From positions 1,054,001 through 1,118,000 of the forward strand of contig NZ_CP173029.1 of assembly GCF_044772865.1 (NCBI RefSeq): a stretch of 64,000 nt of DNA, read 5' to 3'. Below are positions 32,998 to 41,169 of this stretch, piece after piece. The stretch's first letter is position 1, and every line of letters begins with the position of its first letter. The DNA is from Algirhabdus cladophorae. GTDB lineage: Bacteria; Pseudomonadota; Alphaproteobacteria; Rhodobacterales; Rhodobacteraceae. The notes under the pieces are model-generated. The model saw nothing but the letters and a program-made list of their open reading frames with translations, was not told where the DNA came from and did not search any database. The translations under genes were made by a program, and so were the position numbers.

Positions 32998-34593
32998 TTA
33001 GACCATCATTTCCTTGGTGGCGGTCAGGCTTACGTCTGGGTAATCCCGCTCCACCCGGTCAATATCCCACTGCAAGCGCGTCAGGTAAACCGTGTCGCCG
33101 TCGTTATCTGTGGCGATGTGTTGTTTGTTTGCGGCGATGAATTTGTCTTTGGCCGCTTGATCGCCTGCAACCCAGCGGGCCGAAGTGAATTGCGAGGCTT
33201 CAAAGCGCACAGGCAGGCCGTATTCCAGTTCGATCCGGCTGGCGAGAACCTCGAATTGCAAGGCGCCTACAACGCCGACGATATAGCCAGATCCAAAGGT
33301 CGGTTTGAACACTTTGGCGGCCCCTTCTTCGGCAAATTGCATCAGGGCCTTTTCCAAGTGCTTGGATTTTAGCGGATCGCCTGCGCGGCAGGTTTGCAAA
33401 AGCTCTGGCGCAAAGGATGGAATACCCGTGACGCGGATTGCTTCGCCTTCGGTCAGGGTGTCGCCAATGCGCAATTGACCGTGGTTTGGGATGCCGATGA
33501 TGTCGCCGGCCCAAGCTTCTTCGGCCAACTCGCGGTCCGAAGCGAGAAACAGCACAGGGTTGCTGACGGCCATCGGTTTTTTAGTGCGCACATGGGTTAA
33601 TTTCATGCCCCGTTTGAAGTGACCGGACGCCATGCGCAAAAACGCCACGCGGTCGCGGTGCTTGGGGTCCATATTGGCCTGCACTTTGAAGACAAAGCCC
33701 GCGACTTTGCTCTCTTCTGGGGCAATTTTGCGTGGCTCGGCGTTTTGGATCTGCGGCTCGGGACCGTATGTGGCGATGCCGTTCATCAATTCCTGCACGC
33801 CAAAGCTGTTGATCGCGGAGCCGAACCAGATGGGTGTCATGGTGCCCTCGAGCAGGGCTTTGGGATCCAACGGCGGCAGTAATTCGCGCGCCATTTCAAT
33901 CTCTTCTAGGAACGTTTCCAATAGATCCGCAGGCACCAATTCGGCCAGTTTAGGATCGTCGAGACCCTTGATTTTGATCGATTCCGCGATGGTGTTCCGG
34001 TCAGCGCGATCCATCAATTGCAGCTCATCACGCAGCAAATCATAGCAGCCGACAAAGTCGCGGCCACGGCCGATGGGCCAGCTCGCCGGCGAGACGTCGA
34101 TCGCAAGGTTTTCTTGGATTTCGTCAATTATTTCGAAGGTATCGCGGCTTTCGCGGTCCATTTTGTTGCAAAAGGTCAAGATGGGCAAATCGCGTAGACG
34201 GCAGACTTCAAACAGCTTTTGCGTCTGGCTTTCCACGCCTTTTGCCCCGTCGATCACCATCACGGCGGCATCAACGGCTGTGAGGGTCCGGTAAGTGTCT
34301 TCGGAAAAGTCCGAGTGGCCGGGGGTGTCGACCAGATTGAAACGGTAGGTGTCGAAATCAAACGACATAGCCGACGCCGAGACCGAGATCCCGCGATCCT
34401 TTTCCATCTGCATAAAGTCCGAACGTGTCCGGCGCGCTTCGCCTTTGGCGCGCACCTGTCCAGCCATTTGAATGGCGCCACCGTAGAGCAAAAATTTCTC
34501 GGTCAGGGTCGTTTTGCCAGCATCAGGGTGGCTGATGATCGCAAATGTGCGGCGACGGGCAATTTCGGGCGGAAGTTCGGGTCGATTTGACAT
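32998..34593 (-). CDS. prfC: Peptide chain release factor 3
   Basis: A translational GTPase of about 531 residues that recycles RF1/RF2 from the ribosome after peptide release. G motifs: SHPDAGKTTLTEKFLL (G1), DTPGHSDF (G3) and TFCNKMDRE (G4). Long RF3-type middle and C-terminal domains follow (KVQANMDPKHRDRVAFLR, and the end VERDYPDVSLTATKEMM). Two in-frame ATGs lie at 34602 and 34593; neither has a good ribosome-binding site and the inner one matches the E. coli N-terminal length. The hypothetical gene downstream is probably co-transcribed. Confidence 0.94.
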   Translation of the reverse strand: MSNRPELPPEIARRRTFAIISHPDAGKTTLTEKFLLYGGAIQMAGQVRAKGEARRTRSDFMQMEKDRGISVSASAMSFDFDTYRFNLVDTPGHSDFSEDTYRTLTAVDAAVMVIDGAKGVESQTQKLFEVCRLRDLPILTFCNKMDRESRDTFEIIDEIQENLAIDVSPASWPIGRGRDFVGCYDLLRDELQLMDRADRNTIAESIKIKGLDDPKLAELVPADLLETFLEEIEMARELLPPLDPKALLEGTMTPIWFGSAINSFGVQELMNGIATYGPEPQIQNAEPRKIAPEESKVAGFVFKVQANMDPKHRDRVAFLRMASGHFKRGMKLTHVRTKKPMAVSNPVLFLASDRELAEEAWAGDIIGIPNHGQLRIGDTLTEGEAIRVTGIPSFAPELLQTCRAGDPLKSKHLEKALMQFAEEGAAKVFKPTFGSGYIVGVVGALQFEVLASRIELEYGLPVRFEASQFTSARWVAGDQAAKDKFIAANKQHIATDNDGDTVYLTRLQWDIDRVERDYPDVSLTATKEMMV

Positions 34594-34643
34594 GAGGGGC
34601 ATATAGGGCAGGCCGTAAGGCGGCGCAATCCTAGACGCAAACG

Positions 34644-35657
34644 CTAGGAAAGGGAGGCGCGGCGCAGAACTTCGGCAGCGTCGACCAATTTGACCTCACC
34701 ATCGCTGATTTCATAGCCATGATCCGAGGCGTCGCGGCTGTTGAGCCGCGTGGCCAGCGCATTTTGGACGTCTTGGGGTAAATGCCTGCTGTTGAGGGCG
34801 TCGATGACCATGGTTTCGGCAGCGATCCCTTCGGCATAGATGATGTGATGTTCGTCAAACAGGATCTGGACATAGTCGATAAATCCACCGGGTTCCTCGA
34901 TCACCGTGGTGCCGTTGACCAGATTTTGCGCCTTGACCAGAATTTCGGGACGGCCTGCGCCCACACGGTCGGTGCGTTGGTAGACAAAGAGCCGGTGATT
35001 GGGGCTAAGGATCAGATCGCCGAGGTTGTTCAAAGTGCCAGCTTTGATCCGAATGGGGCTTAGTGGGCCCACAGCGCGGGCGGTTTGCTTGCCGATCCAG
35101 CGTATTTCCTGTGCGCCAGCATCGCGGGTCAACACCCTGTCGCCGGGTTTGAGGTTTTCGATTTTGCGCTGCTCGCCTGAGGCCAATGTGATATGCGTGC
35201 CCGCCGCAAAAGCCACGGCCGAAACATCTGCCAGCTTGGCCGAGGGCGTGTCGGTATCGATGCCCACAAGGGTGTAGCGCGTGTGCACATCCAAGCTGCC
35301 CAAAGGGTGCAAATAGATCGCCTCGACCCCTTGTTCATAAAGCTCAACAAACAAAAGGATTTCGCGGGTGCTGCCGTCGGGGGCCATGAATGTCAGGCAA
35401 CTGTCCACGTGGACTTCTGCGTTTGGCATGCCCAATTCGCTGTCTTGGCCGATGTAGAAATGGCTGGCTTGGGCCACGGCACTCAGCCCCAAACGGGCCG
35501 TGGGCGCACCTTTGGTCAGGCTGTAGATGTCTTCGACCTGCAATTCCTCGGCAAAGCTAATGGCGTCGCCCACGTTCACGCCTTCGATAGCGCAAAACGC
35601 TTCGGCCCGAATGACGGGAATGGATTGCAAGGCGGCGGGGGCAGGGTTTTGAGACAT
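34644..35657 (-). CDS. Hint-domain (hedgehog/intein-like) protein
   Basis: A 337-residue protein. The C-terminal half is a Hint_2-type domain: it starts at AAGTHITLASGEQRKIENL, with the block GDRVLTRDAGAQEIRWIG, then ILSPNHRLFVYQ (the usual His block) and DYVQILFDEHHIIYAEG. In such domains the residue after AFAAG is commonly Cys; here it is Thr, so self-splicing or cleavage through Cys is in doubt. The N-terminal half is beta-rich and acidic, possibly a carbohydrate or calcium-binding region. There is no clear signal peptide. Many Roseobacter Hint_2 proteins are large secreted adhesins; this one is short. Function unknown. Confidence 0.75.
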   Translation of the reverse strand: MSQNPAPAALQSIPVIRAEAFCAIEGVNVGDAISFAEELQVEDIYSLTKGAPTARLGLSAVAQASHFYIGQDSELGMPNAEVHVDSCLTFMAPDGSTREILLFVELYEQGVEAIYLHPLGSLDVHTRYTLVGIDTDTPSAKLADVSAVAFAAGTHITLASGEQRKIENLKPGDRVLTRDAGAQEIRWIGKQTARAVGPLSPIRIKAGTLNNLGDLILSPNHRLFVYQRTDRVGAGRPEILVKAQNLVNGTTVIEEPGGFIDYVQILFDEHHIIYAEGIAAETMVIDALNSRHLPQDVQNALATRLNSRDASDHGYEISDGEVKLVDAAEVLRRASLS

Positions 35658-35815
35658 TCAATTCACTCGGCAACGCAACAGGATCACTGCGTCTGAGTTA
35701 CATAGAATTTGGGCAGGTTAACGTCAACGGAAGGGAATTTTAGCGCCATTGTTATTTCTTCACAGTCTGGGCAGAGTGCGCGAGATCAAAGGAACCAAGC
35801 AGGGGAGAAAAGCGC

Positions 35816-36595
35816 ATGGATTTAGGGATCTCGGGCAAAACAGCATTGGTGTGTGCCTCGTCCAAGGGGCTGGGATTAGGCTGTGCCGAGGCTTTGGCTG
35901 CGGCTGGTGTGAACCTTGTGATGAACGGGCGTACGTCCGAGACGTTGTTGGCCGCCGCCGATGCAGTTCGTTCAGAATTTAACGTGACGGTGAAAACGGT
36001 TGCCTGCGATATCACCACTGCCGATGGGCAGGCCGAGGCCATGGCGGCTGCGGATCAGGTGGATATCTTGGTCAACAATGCAGGTGGCCCGCCCCCCGGT
36101 TTGTGGTCGGATTGGGATCGCGAGGATTTCATCGCAGCCCTTGATGCCAACATGTTGACACCGATTGCCCTGATGAAAGCCAGCCTGCCTGCGATGATGG
36201 ATCGTGGATGGGGACGGGTGGTTAATATCACTTCGCAATCCGTTCGCGCGCCGATCCCGCAGCTGGGTCTGTCGAATGCAGCACGTACGGGCCTGACCGG
36301 TTATGTGGCGGGCACTGCGCGGCAGGTGGCGGGATCTGGCGTGACAATCAACAACCTGCTACCGGGGATTCATGCCACGGACCGCGCTGATGCGCTGGAT
36401 GGCGGCGTGGTTGCGGCCCAAGGCATCACCCTGGACGAGGCGCGCGCGCAACGGGCCGCCACAATCCCCGCGCGGCGTTATGGGACGCGATCTGAATTTG
36501 GCGCGGCCTGCGCGTTTTTGTGTTCCCAACATGCGGGCTTTATTGTGGGGCAGAATATTCTGATGGATGGTGGTGGCACGAATATCACCATGTAG
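35816..36595 (+). CDS. Atypical short-chain dehydrogenase/reductase
   Basis: A 259-residue Rossmann-fold protein. Cofactor landmarks are present: ASSKGLGLG, NGRTSE, VNNAGG. The catalytic serine region reads NITSQS, but where the Tyr-x-x-x-Lys pair is expected the sequence is Ser-Asn-Ala-Ala-Arg (LSNAARTGLTG), so the classical base is missing. A known branch of the family has this feature. The C-terminus NILMDGGG is standard. AGGGGAG precedes the ATG. It lies nine bases before the DNA-alkylation repair gene. Substrate unknown; oxidoreductase activity should not be assumed. Confidence 0.82.
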   Translation: MDLGISGKTALVCASSKGLGLGCAEALAAAGVNLVMNGRTSETLLAAADAVRSEFNVTVKTVACDITTADGQAEAMAAADQVDILVNNAGGPPPGLWSDWDREDFIAALDANMLTPIALMKASLPAMMDRGWGRVVNITSQSVRAPIPQLGLSNAARTGLTGYVAGTARQVAGSGVTINNLLPGIHATDRADALDGGVVAAQGITLDEARAQRAATIPARRYGTRSEFGAACAFLCSQHAGFIVGQNILMDGGGTNITM

Positions 36596-36604
36596 GCCCC
36601 TGAT

Positions 36605-37732
36605 ATGGCAGAGAAATATTCGCTAAAGGACGAGTTGTTTAATTTGGAAAAGATCCGCTATTTAGAGGGGCTTTTTCATGCAGCTGATCCCAGTTTTCCA
36701 GCTGAGGCTTTTACCAAGCAGGTCATGTCGCAGCTGTTGGATCTTGAACTCAAGGCGCGGGCTGAATGGATTGCCGACTGCTTGGCCGAAGTCCTTCCAC
36801 GTGATGTAGAGGCCCTTTTTACAGCGATTGAAAAGGCCTTGCCGCCACCTTTGGATCCCAACAGTCTGGATGATGATTTCGGTGATTTCATCTTTTGGCC
36901 CTTGGGCGAGGTGGTGGTGCGTGCCGGATTGGACGGCCCGGCGCGCCCGGTTTTGGATATGCTGGAGGCCCTGACACAGCGGTTCACTATGGAGTTTCCT
37001 ATCCGTGCGGTTCTGAACCGCTGGCCGGATGCGACGCTGGCCCGGATGGAAGATTGGGCCATGCATCCCAGCAGCCACGTGCGCCGATTGGCCAGCGAGG
37101 GCAGTCGCCCAAAACTGCCATGGGGGCAGGGGATCGGGCTGGCTGTAGAGGCCCCTTTGCCGATTTTGGATCGCTTGCACGGGGATCGTGCCCGCTATGT
37201 GACGCGGTCCGTGGCCAATCACCTGAATGACATCACCAAAACCAACCCTGATCTGGTAATGGATCGTCTGGAGGCGTGGCAAAAGGCCAGCCACCAAACG
37301 CCCAAGGAACTGGATTATATGACCCGCCATGCCCTGCGCAGTTTGATCAAGGCGGGGCATCCGCGCGCTTTGGAAATTTTGGGATACAAACCAGATGCTG
37401 ATGTCGTGGTCAGTGACTTGACCATCACGCCCAGCCCTGTGGCGATTGATCAAAAAGCGCAGATCAGTTTTTCGCTGTCTGCCTCGACCAAGACGCCAGT
37501 GCTTGTCGATTATGTCATTGATTTCATGAAATCAAATGGCAAGACAGCGCCAAAAGTGTTCAAGCTGAAACAGGCCGTTGTGGTGCCGGATCAGCCTCTT
37601 GTCCTGACCAAAGCCCATCTGTTCAAAGGTGGCGCCACGACCTTTCGCCTTTATCCCGGGGCGCACCGATTGCATGTGCAGGTCAATGGCCGCATCCGCG
37701 CCAGCGTCGATTTTGATCTCACGTCGGCGTGA
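36605..37732 (+). CDS. AlkC-like DNA alkylation repair protein with Ig-like C-terminal domain
   Basis: A 375-residue protein. The first roughly 265 residues are helical HEAT-like repeats of the AlkC/AlkD DNA glycosylase superfamily (for example FTMEFPIRAVLNRWPD, HPSSHVRRLASEGSRPKLPW, and NHLNDITKTNPDLVMDRL). The final ~105 residues are beta-rich (VDYVIDFMKSNGKTAPKVFKLK), fitting the immunoglobulin-like domain known to help some AlkC proteins grip DNA. These enzymes excise 3-methyladenine and similar cationic lesions. Probably co-transcribed with the preceding SDR. The family match is from motif memory. Confidence 0.8.
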   Translation: MAEKYSLKDELFNLEKIRYLEGLFHAADPSFPAEAFTKQVMSQLLDLELKARAEWIADCLAEVLPRDVEALFTAIEKALPPPLDPNSLDDDFGDFIFWPLGEVVVRAGLDGPARPVLDMLEALTQRFTMEFPIRAVLNRWPDATLARMEDWAMHPSSHVRRLASEGSRPKLPWGQGIGLAVEAPLPILDRLHGDRARYVTRSVANHLNDITKTNPDLVMDRLEAWQKASHQTPKELDYMTRHALRSLIKAGHPRALEILGYKPDADVVVSDLTITPSPVAIDQKAQISFSLSASTKTPVLVDYVIDFMKSNGKTAPKVFKLKQAVVVPDQPLVLTKAHLFKGGATTFRLYPGAHRLHVQVNGRIRASVDFDLTSA

Positions 37733-37804
37733 TTGTGTCGCTTTGAAATTGCCAGCGTAATGATCGCGCTCTAGCACCAAAGCAACGCAATAGAGGAATC
37801 CCCC

Positions 37805-38845
37805 ATGAAGCATGAGAATGTCCAAGAGTACTACGGCAAGGTTTTGCAATCCTCCGATGATTTGCAAACCAACGCGTGCTGCACCCCCGCCGAGATGCCG
37901 CAATACGTCAAAGACGTGCTCAGCCAGCTGCATGATGAGGTTCTGATCCGTTATTATGGCTGCGGTTTGATTGCCCCTCTGGGTCTCAAAGGGGCGCGTA
38001 TTCTGGACCTTGGCTGTGGCGCGGGGCGCGATGTGTATGCCCTTAGCGCGCTGGTTGGCGAAGACGGGTTTGTGGTTGGGGTTGATATGACCGACGAACA
38101 ATTGGCCGTGGCCACGTCACACCAAGACTACCACGCCAAGCAGTTTGGCTACGCCAAGCCCAACACGGCATTCTATAAAGGGTTCATCGAAACTTTGGGT
38201 GATTTGCCGTTGGATCTGGGCAGTTTTGACATCATCGTCTCAAATTGCGTGGTCAATCTGGCCACGGATAAAAAGGCTGTTCTGAAGGGCGCCTTTGATC
38301 TGCTGAAACCCGGTGGCGAGATGTATTTTTCCGATGTTTACGCCGACCGCCGCGTGCCCCGTGCAATGGCTGAGGACGAAGTGCTTTATGGTGAATGTCT
38401 GTCTGGGGCGCTCTATTGGGGTGACTTTGACCGGATCGCGCGCGACGTTGGCTTTCTGGATCCGCGCATGGTCACCACGCGGCCTTTGACCATCGAAAAC
38501 CCCGTGCTTGAGGAACGGGTCAAGCCTCTGTCGTTCCAATCGACCACTTACCGCTTGTTCAAACTGGACCAGTTGGAACCGGAATGTGAGGATTACGGGC
38601 AGGCTGTGATCTACAAAGGTAGCATCGAAAACGCGCCCCATGGGTTTGATTTGGATGACCATCATCATTGCGCCACGGGCAAAGTTTTCCCTGTTTGCGG
38701 CAACACGTGGATGATGTTGCACGACACGCGGTTCAAGGATCACTTTGAGTTCATTGGAGATTTCGACACCCACTACGGTGTGTTTGAAGGCTGCGGTGCG
38801 TCGTCGCCATTTGCCGCATCTGATGATGAGGCCCCTTGCTGCTAG
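37805..38845 (+). CDS. arsM: ArsM-type arsenite S-adenosylmethionine methyltransferase
   Basis: A 346-residue class I methyltransferase. The SAM motif is ILDLGCGAGRD (residues 66-76), followed by VGVDMTDEQ. ArsM-type cysteines: Cys148 (SNCVV) and Cys198 (YGECLS) are 50 residues apart, the same spacing as the two arsenic-binding cysteines of the algal enzyme CmArsM; an N-terminal NACC pair (25-26) may supply the third thiol. The protein ends in Cys-Cys. It would convert arsenite to methylated, often volatile, arsenicals. No arsR or arsenic pump is adjacent, so it appears to be a lone gene. Other SAM methyltransferase functions are less likely. Confidence 0.82.
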   Translation: MKHENVQEYYGKVLQSSDDLQTNACCTPAEMPQYVKDVLSQLHDEVLIRYYGCGLIAPLGLKGARILDLGCGAGRDVYALSALVGEDGFVVGVDMTDEQLAVATSHQDYHAKQFGYAKPNTAFYKGFIETLGDLPLDLGSFDIIVSNCVVNLATDKKAVLKGAFDLLKPGGEMYFSDVYADRRVPRAMAEDEVLYGECLSGALYWGDFDRIARDVGFLDPRMVTTRPLTIENPVLEERVKPLSFQSTTYRLFKLDQLEPECEDYGQAVIYKGSIENAPHGFDLDDHHHCATGKVFPVCGNTWMMLHDTRFKDHFEFIGDFDTHYGVFEGCGASSPFAASDDEAPCC

Positions 38846-38908
38846 GGGCTGGCATTGCTAAGGAACGGTGATTTCTGATTGTTTTGATCAGATACTTGGA
38901 ACCCGTTG

Positions 38909-40024
38909 ATGCCTGAGCCACGTCCCGACATACGTCCTGAGCCACGTCTACAGATCAAAAACCTGAGCCGCTTTTATGAAGGGCGCGCTGTGGTGAATGA
39001 TGTCTCGCTCACTGTGCAGCCGGGGCAAGTGACCTGCCTTTTGGGGCCGTCGGGCTGTGGTAAATCCACGACCCTGCGATTGATTGCAGGGGTCGATCAC
39101 CAAGATCAGGGTGAGGTCTATGTGGATGGGCAGCTGATTTGTGATGGCGCTTCGACCGTACCACCCGAGGCGCGATCCATAGGCCTGATGTTTCAGGATT
39201 TCGCCCTTTTTCCGCACCTGAACGTGGCCCAAAACGTGGGTTTTGGGGTCAGTGGATCCAAAGCGGACAAACGCCAACGGGTGCTGGCCCTGCTAAAGCG
39301 GATGGGGCTGATGCATCACGCCAAGGACTATCCTCATCAACTGTCGGGTGGTGAGCAACAGCGCGTGGCCCTTGCGCGATCCTTGGCCCCGCGCCCTAAG
39401 ATTATGTTGATGGACGAGCCGTTTTCGGGCCTAGACAATCGGTTGCGTGACGGGATCCGCGACGAGACGTTGGAAGTGTTAAAGGAAGAGGGCGCGGCCG
39501 TTTTGCTGGTCACCCACGAGCCGGAAGAGGCCATGCGCATGGCCGATGAAATCGCCCTGATGCGCGATGGTCAAATTATCCAGCAAGGGGCGCCCTATAA
39601 TGTCTACAACGCCCCCGCAGACAAGCAGGCGGCAGCATTTTTCAGCGATATCAACGTGATAACGGGGACTGTTCATGGGGCGTTGACCGATACGGCCTTT
39701 GGTCAGTTCCTCGCGCCGGGTGTTCCCGATGGCACCAAGGTCGATATCGTGATCCGGCCTCAGCACATTAAAATCGACTTTGATCGTCATGGTCGTGGCC
39801 CCAATCCCACGCCGCAAGATGGCACACCCGCACGCGGCGTGGTGGAGCGCGCCCGGTTTATGGGCAACGAAAGTCTGGTGGAATTTCGGATGGATTTTGA
39901 TGGCTCTGTGATGAAGGCCACTATTCCGTCGGTTTTCTTGCCAAAGGCGGGTACGGCGCTGTGGTTAATGATCCGGCGCGACCGGTGTTTTGTGTTTAAT
40001 CATTCAAAGACGCGCCCGGCATAG
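38909..40024 (+). CDS. ABC transporter ATP-binding protein, FbpC/PotA-like, without adjacent permease
   Basis: A 371-residue ATPase. Walker A GPSGCGKST, Q-loop MFQDFALFPHLNVAQN, signature LSGGEQQRVALARSL, Walker B LMDEPFSGLD and H-loop VTHEPEEAMRMA are all intact. A C-terminal TOBE-like beta domain (from about residue 250, with DIVIRPQHIKIDF) is typical of iron(III), polyamine or sugar importers. The ATG at 38909 is preferred over the TTG just before it. No permease or binding-protein gene lies in the window, so the partner is elsewhere. Specificity inferred only. Confidence 0.85.
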   Translation: MPEPRPDIRPEPRLQIKNLSRFYEGRAVVNDVSLTVQPGQVTCLLGPSGCGKSTTLRLIAGVDHQDQGEVYVDGQLICDGASTVPPEARSIGLMFQDFALFPHLNVAQNVGFGVSGSKADKRQRVLALLKRMGLMHHAKDYPHQLSGGEQQRVALARSLAPRPKIMLMDEPFSGLDNRLRDGIRDETLEVLKEEGAAVLLVTHEPEEAMRMADEIALMRDGQIIQQGAPYNVYNAPADKQAAAFFSDINVITGTVHGALTDTAFGQFLAPGVPDGTKVDIVIRPQHIKIDFDRHGRGPNPTPQDGTPARGVVERARFMGNESLVEFRMDFDGSVMKATIPSVFLPKAGTALWLMIRRDRCFVFNHSKTRPA

Positions 40025-40048
40025 AGGGCCTTGCAAAGATAGGCCACA

Positions 40049-40720
40049 CTAAGTTGGATCGTTAAAGTCCGCCAAGGTCTTTCCCGGTTCATCCACGAAA
40101 AGCTGGGGTAGAATGCTGAGTTTTTCGATGCGGTCGACACGCAGTACTTCGAAATCGTCCCGCATCTCGCACCAAACCGTCACAGTCCACACCCGGCCCC
40201 AGTATTCCAATTGTAGCGGACGAACGGTGCGGGGCAGGGTTTCGCTTTCGAGGGTTTTATAGAGCAAATCCAGTTTTTGCCGCGACCGGATCGCGCTGCG
40301 GATATTGGGCATAAACTGGAACCCCTTGGCAGCATCCGCAAAGGGATAAATGGCAAAACCCCAACCCGTGGGGGCGGCTTGTCGATCCTCTGGCAGGACG
40401 GCGTCGATCTTGGCCGATAGGCTGGCGGCGGCTTCTTTGAGTTCATCGTCTGCAGCCTCGCCTACGATAGACATGCCCAGATGGAGCGCCTCCAGTTCGG
40501 TTTTGGTCAGGTTCAAAGGGGGAAGGGTGATCTGTGCCGTGATAGAATAGCCCAAACCGCGCGTGCCCTCGATGGGAATACCCGAGGCCATGAGCGTATC
40601 CATGTCGCGATACACAGTGCGCACCGAAACCTGCAAACGTTCTGCGAGGTCTTCGGCGCGGGTCAAACGATCCCCGCGCATCAATTGCACCAATTCGATC
40701 AATCGGTCGGCGCGCTTCAT
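40049..40720 (-). CDS. WYL-domain transcriptional regulator (YafY type, DeoR-like HTH)
   Basis: A 223-residue regulator. The N-terminal winged helix-turn-helix spans MKRADRLIELVQLMRGDRLTRAEDLAERLQVSVRTVYRDMDTLM region (residues 1-45). The C-terminal half is a WYL-type ligand-sensing domain, with LDLLYKTLESET and WGRVWTVTVWCEMRDDF; the eponymous Trp-Tyr-Leu is degenerate (EYWGR). The ATG at 40720 has AGGGGA well placed; an upstream start is less likely. Two perfect operator-like palindromes lie at 40763-40796 before the gene, suggesting autoregulation. The ligand is unknown. Confidence 0.85.
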   Translation of the reverse strand: MKRADRLIELVQLMRGDRLTRAEDLAERLQVSVRTVYRDMDTLMASGIPIEGTRGLGYSITAQITLPPLNLTKTELEALHLGMSIVGEAADDELKEAAASLSAKIDAVLPEDRQAAPTGWGFAIYPFADAAKGFQFMPNIRSAIRSRQKLDLLYKTLESETLPRTVRPLQLEYWGRVWTVTVWCEMRDDFEVLRVDRIEKLSILPQLFVDEPGKTLADFNDPT

Positions 40721-40762
40721 GGGCTGATTCCCCTCTGTTTGGGCGTCTAAAATGCTGCTTAC

Positions 40763-40796
40763 TGACAAAAAACTGTCAACTGACAGGATAGTGTCA
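40763..40796. promoter_or_regulatory. Tandem palindromic operator, two copies of TGACA-N6-TGTCA
   Basis: Copy one is at 40763-40778 and copy two at 40781-40796, both with perfect 5-base arms and 6-base spacers, centres 18 bases apart. They lie 43 bases upstream of the WYL regulator start, between it and tatA. Seen directly; binding by that regulator is inferred from position. Confidence 0.65.
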
Positions 40797-40923
40797 CAAA
40801 TAACACCTGCACCAGTCCAAAACGTGGTTAATCACGGGTTTTTTGCCTTTTGCACCTGCGGCATTGGCCCTATCACAGCGGATGTAGCATGACGCGCGGC
40901 TGGTCGCGCCAAGGAGACTGACA

Positions 40924-41139
40924 ATGTTGAACAATATTGGCCCTATGGGTTTTCTGCTGATCGCCGTTGTGGTGTTGGTTCTGTTCGGACGGGGCAAAGT
41001 ATCAAGCCTGATGGGCGAAGTGGGCAAAGGCATCACCTCGTTCAAGAAGGGTATCAAAGAAGGCACCGACGAGTTGGATCAAGAAGCCGCTGAAGTGGCC
41101 AAAGACGTCACGCCTGACGCGGAAAAAGATAAAGCATAA
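40924..41139 (+). CDS. tatA: Sec-independent protein translocase TatA
   Basis: A 71-residue protein: one N-terminal transmembrane helix (GFLLIAVVVLVLFGRG), the Phe-Gly hinge (LFGRGK), an amphipathic helix (GEVGKGITSFKKGIKEG) and an acidic tail. TatA oligomers form the passage for folded proteins with twin-arginine signals. It opens the tatABC operon, 30 bases before tatB. Confidence 0.93.
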   Translation: MLNNIGPMGFLLIAVVVLVLFGRGKVSSLMGEVGKGITSFKKGIKEGTDELDQEAAEVAKDVTPDAEKDKA

Positions 41140-41169
41140 GACGCCCCTTTTGTCCTGAGAGGACTTTGA

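Noticed and set aside
34630..34648. Hairpin CCTAG/CTAGG at the end of the Hint-domain gene
   Set aside because: Stem of only five bases with no T run; too weak to call a terminator.
40027..40045. Hairpin GGCCT/AGGCC between the ABC ATPase and the WYL regulator
   Set aside because: Short stem and no T run in either direction.
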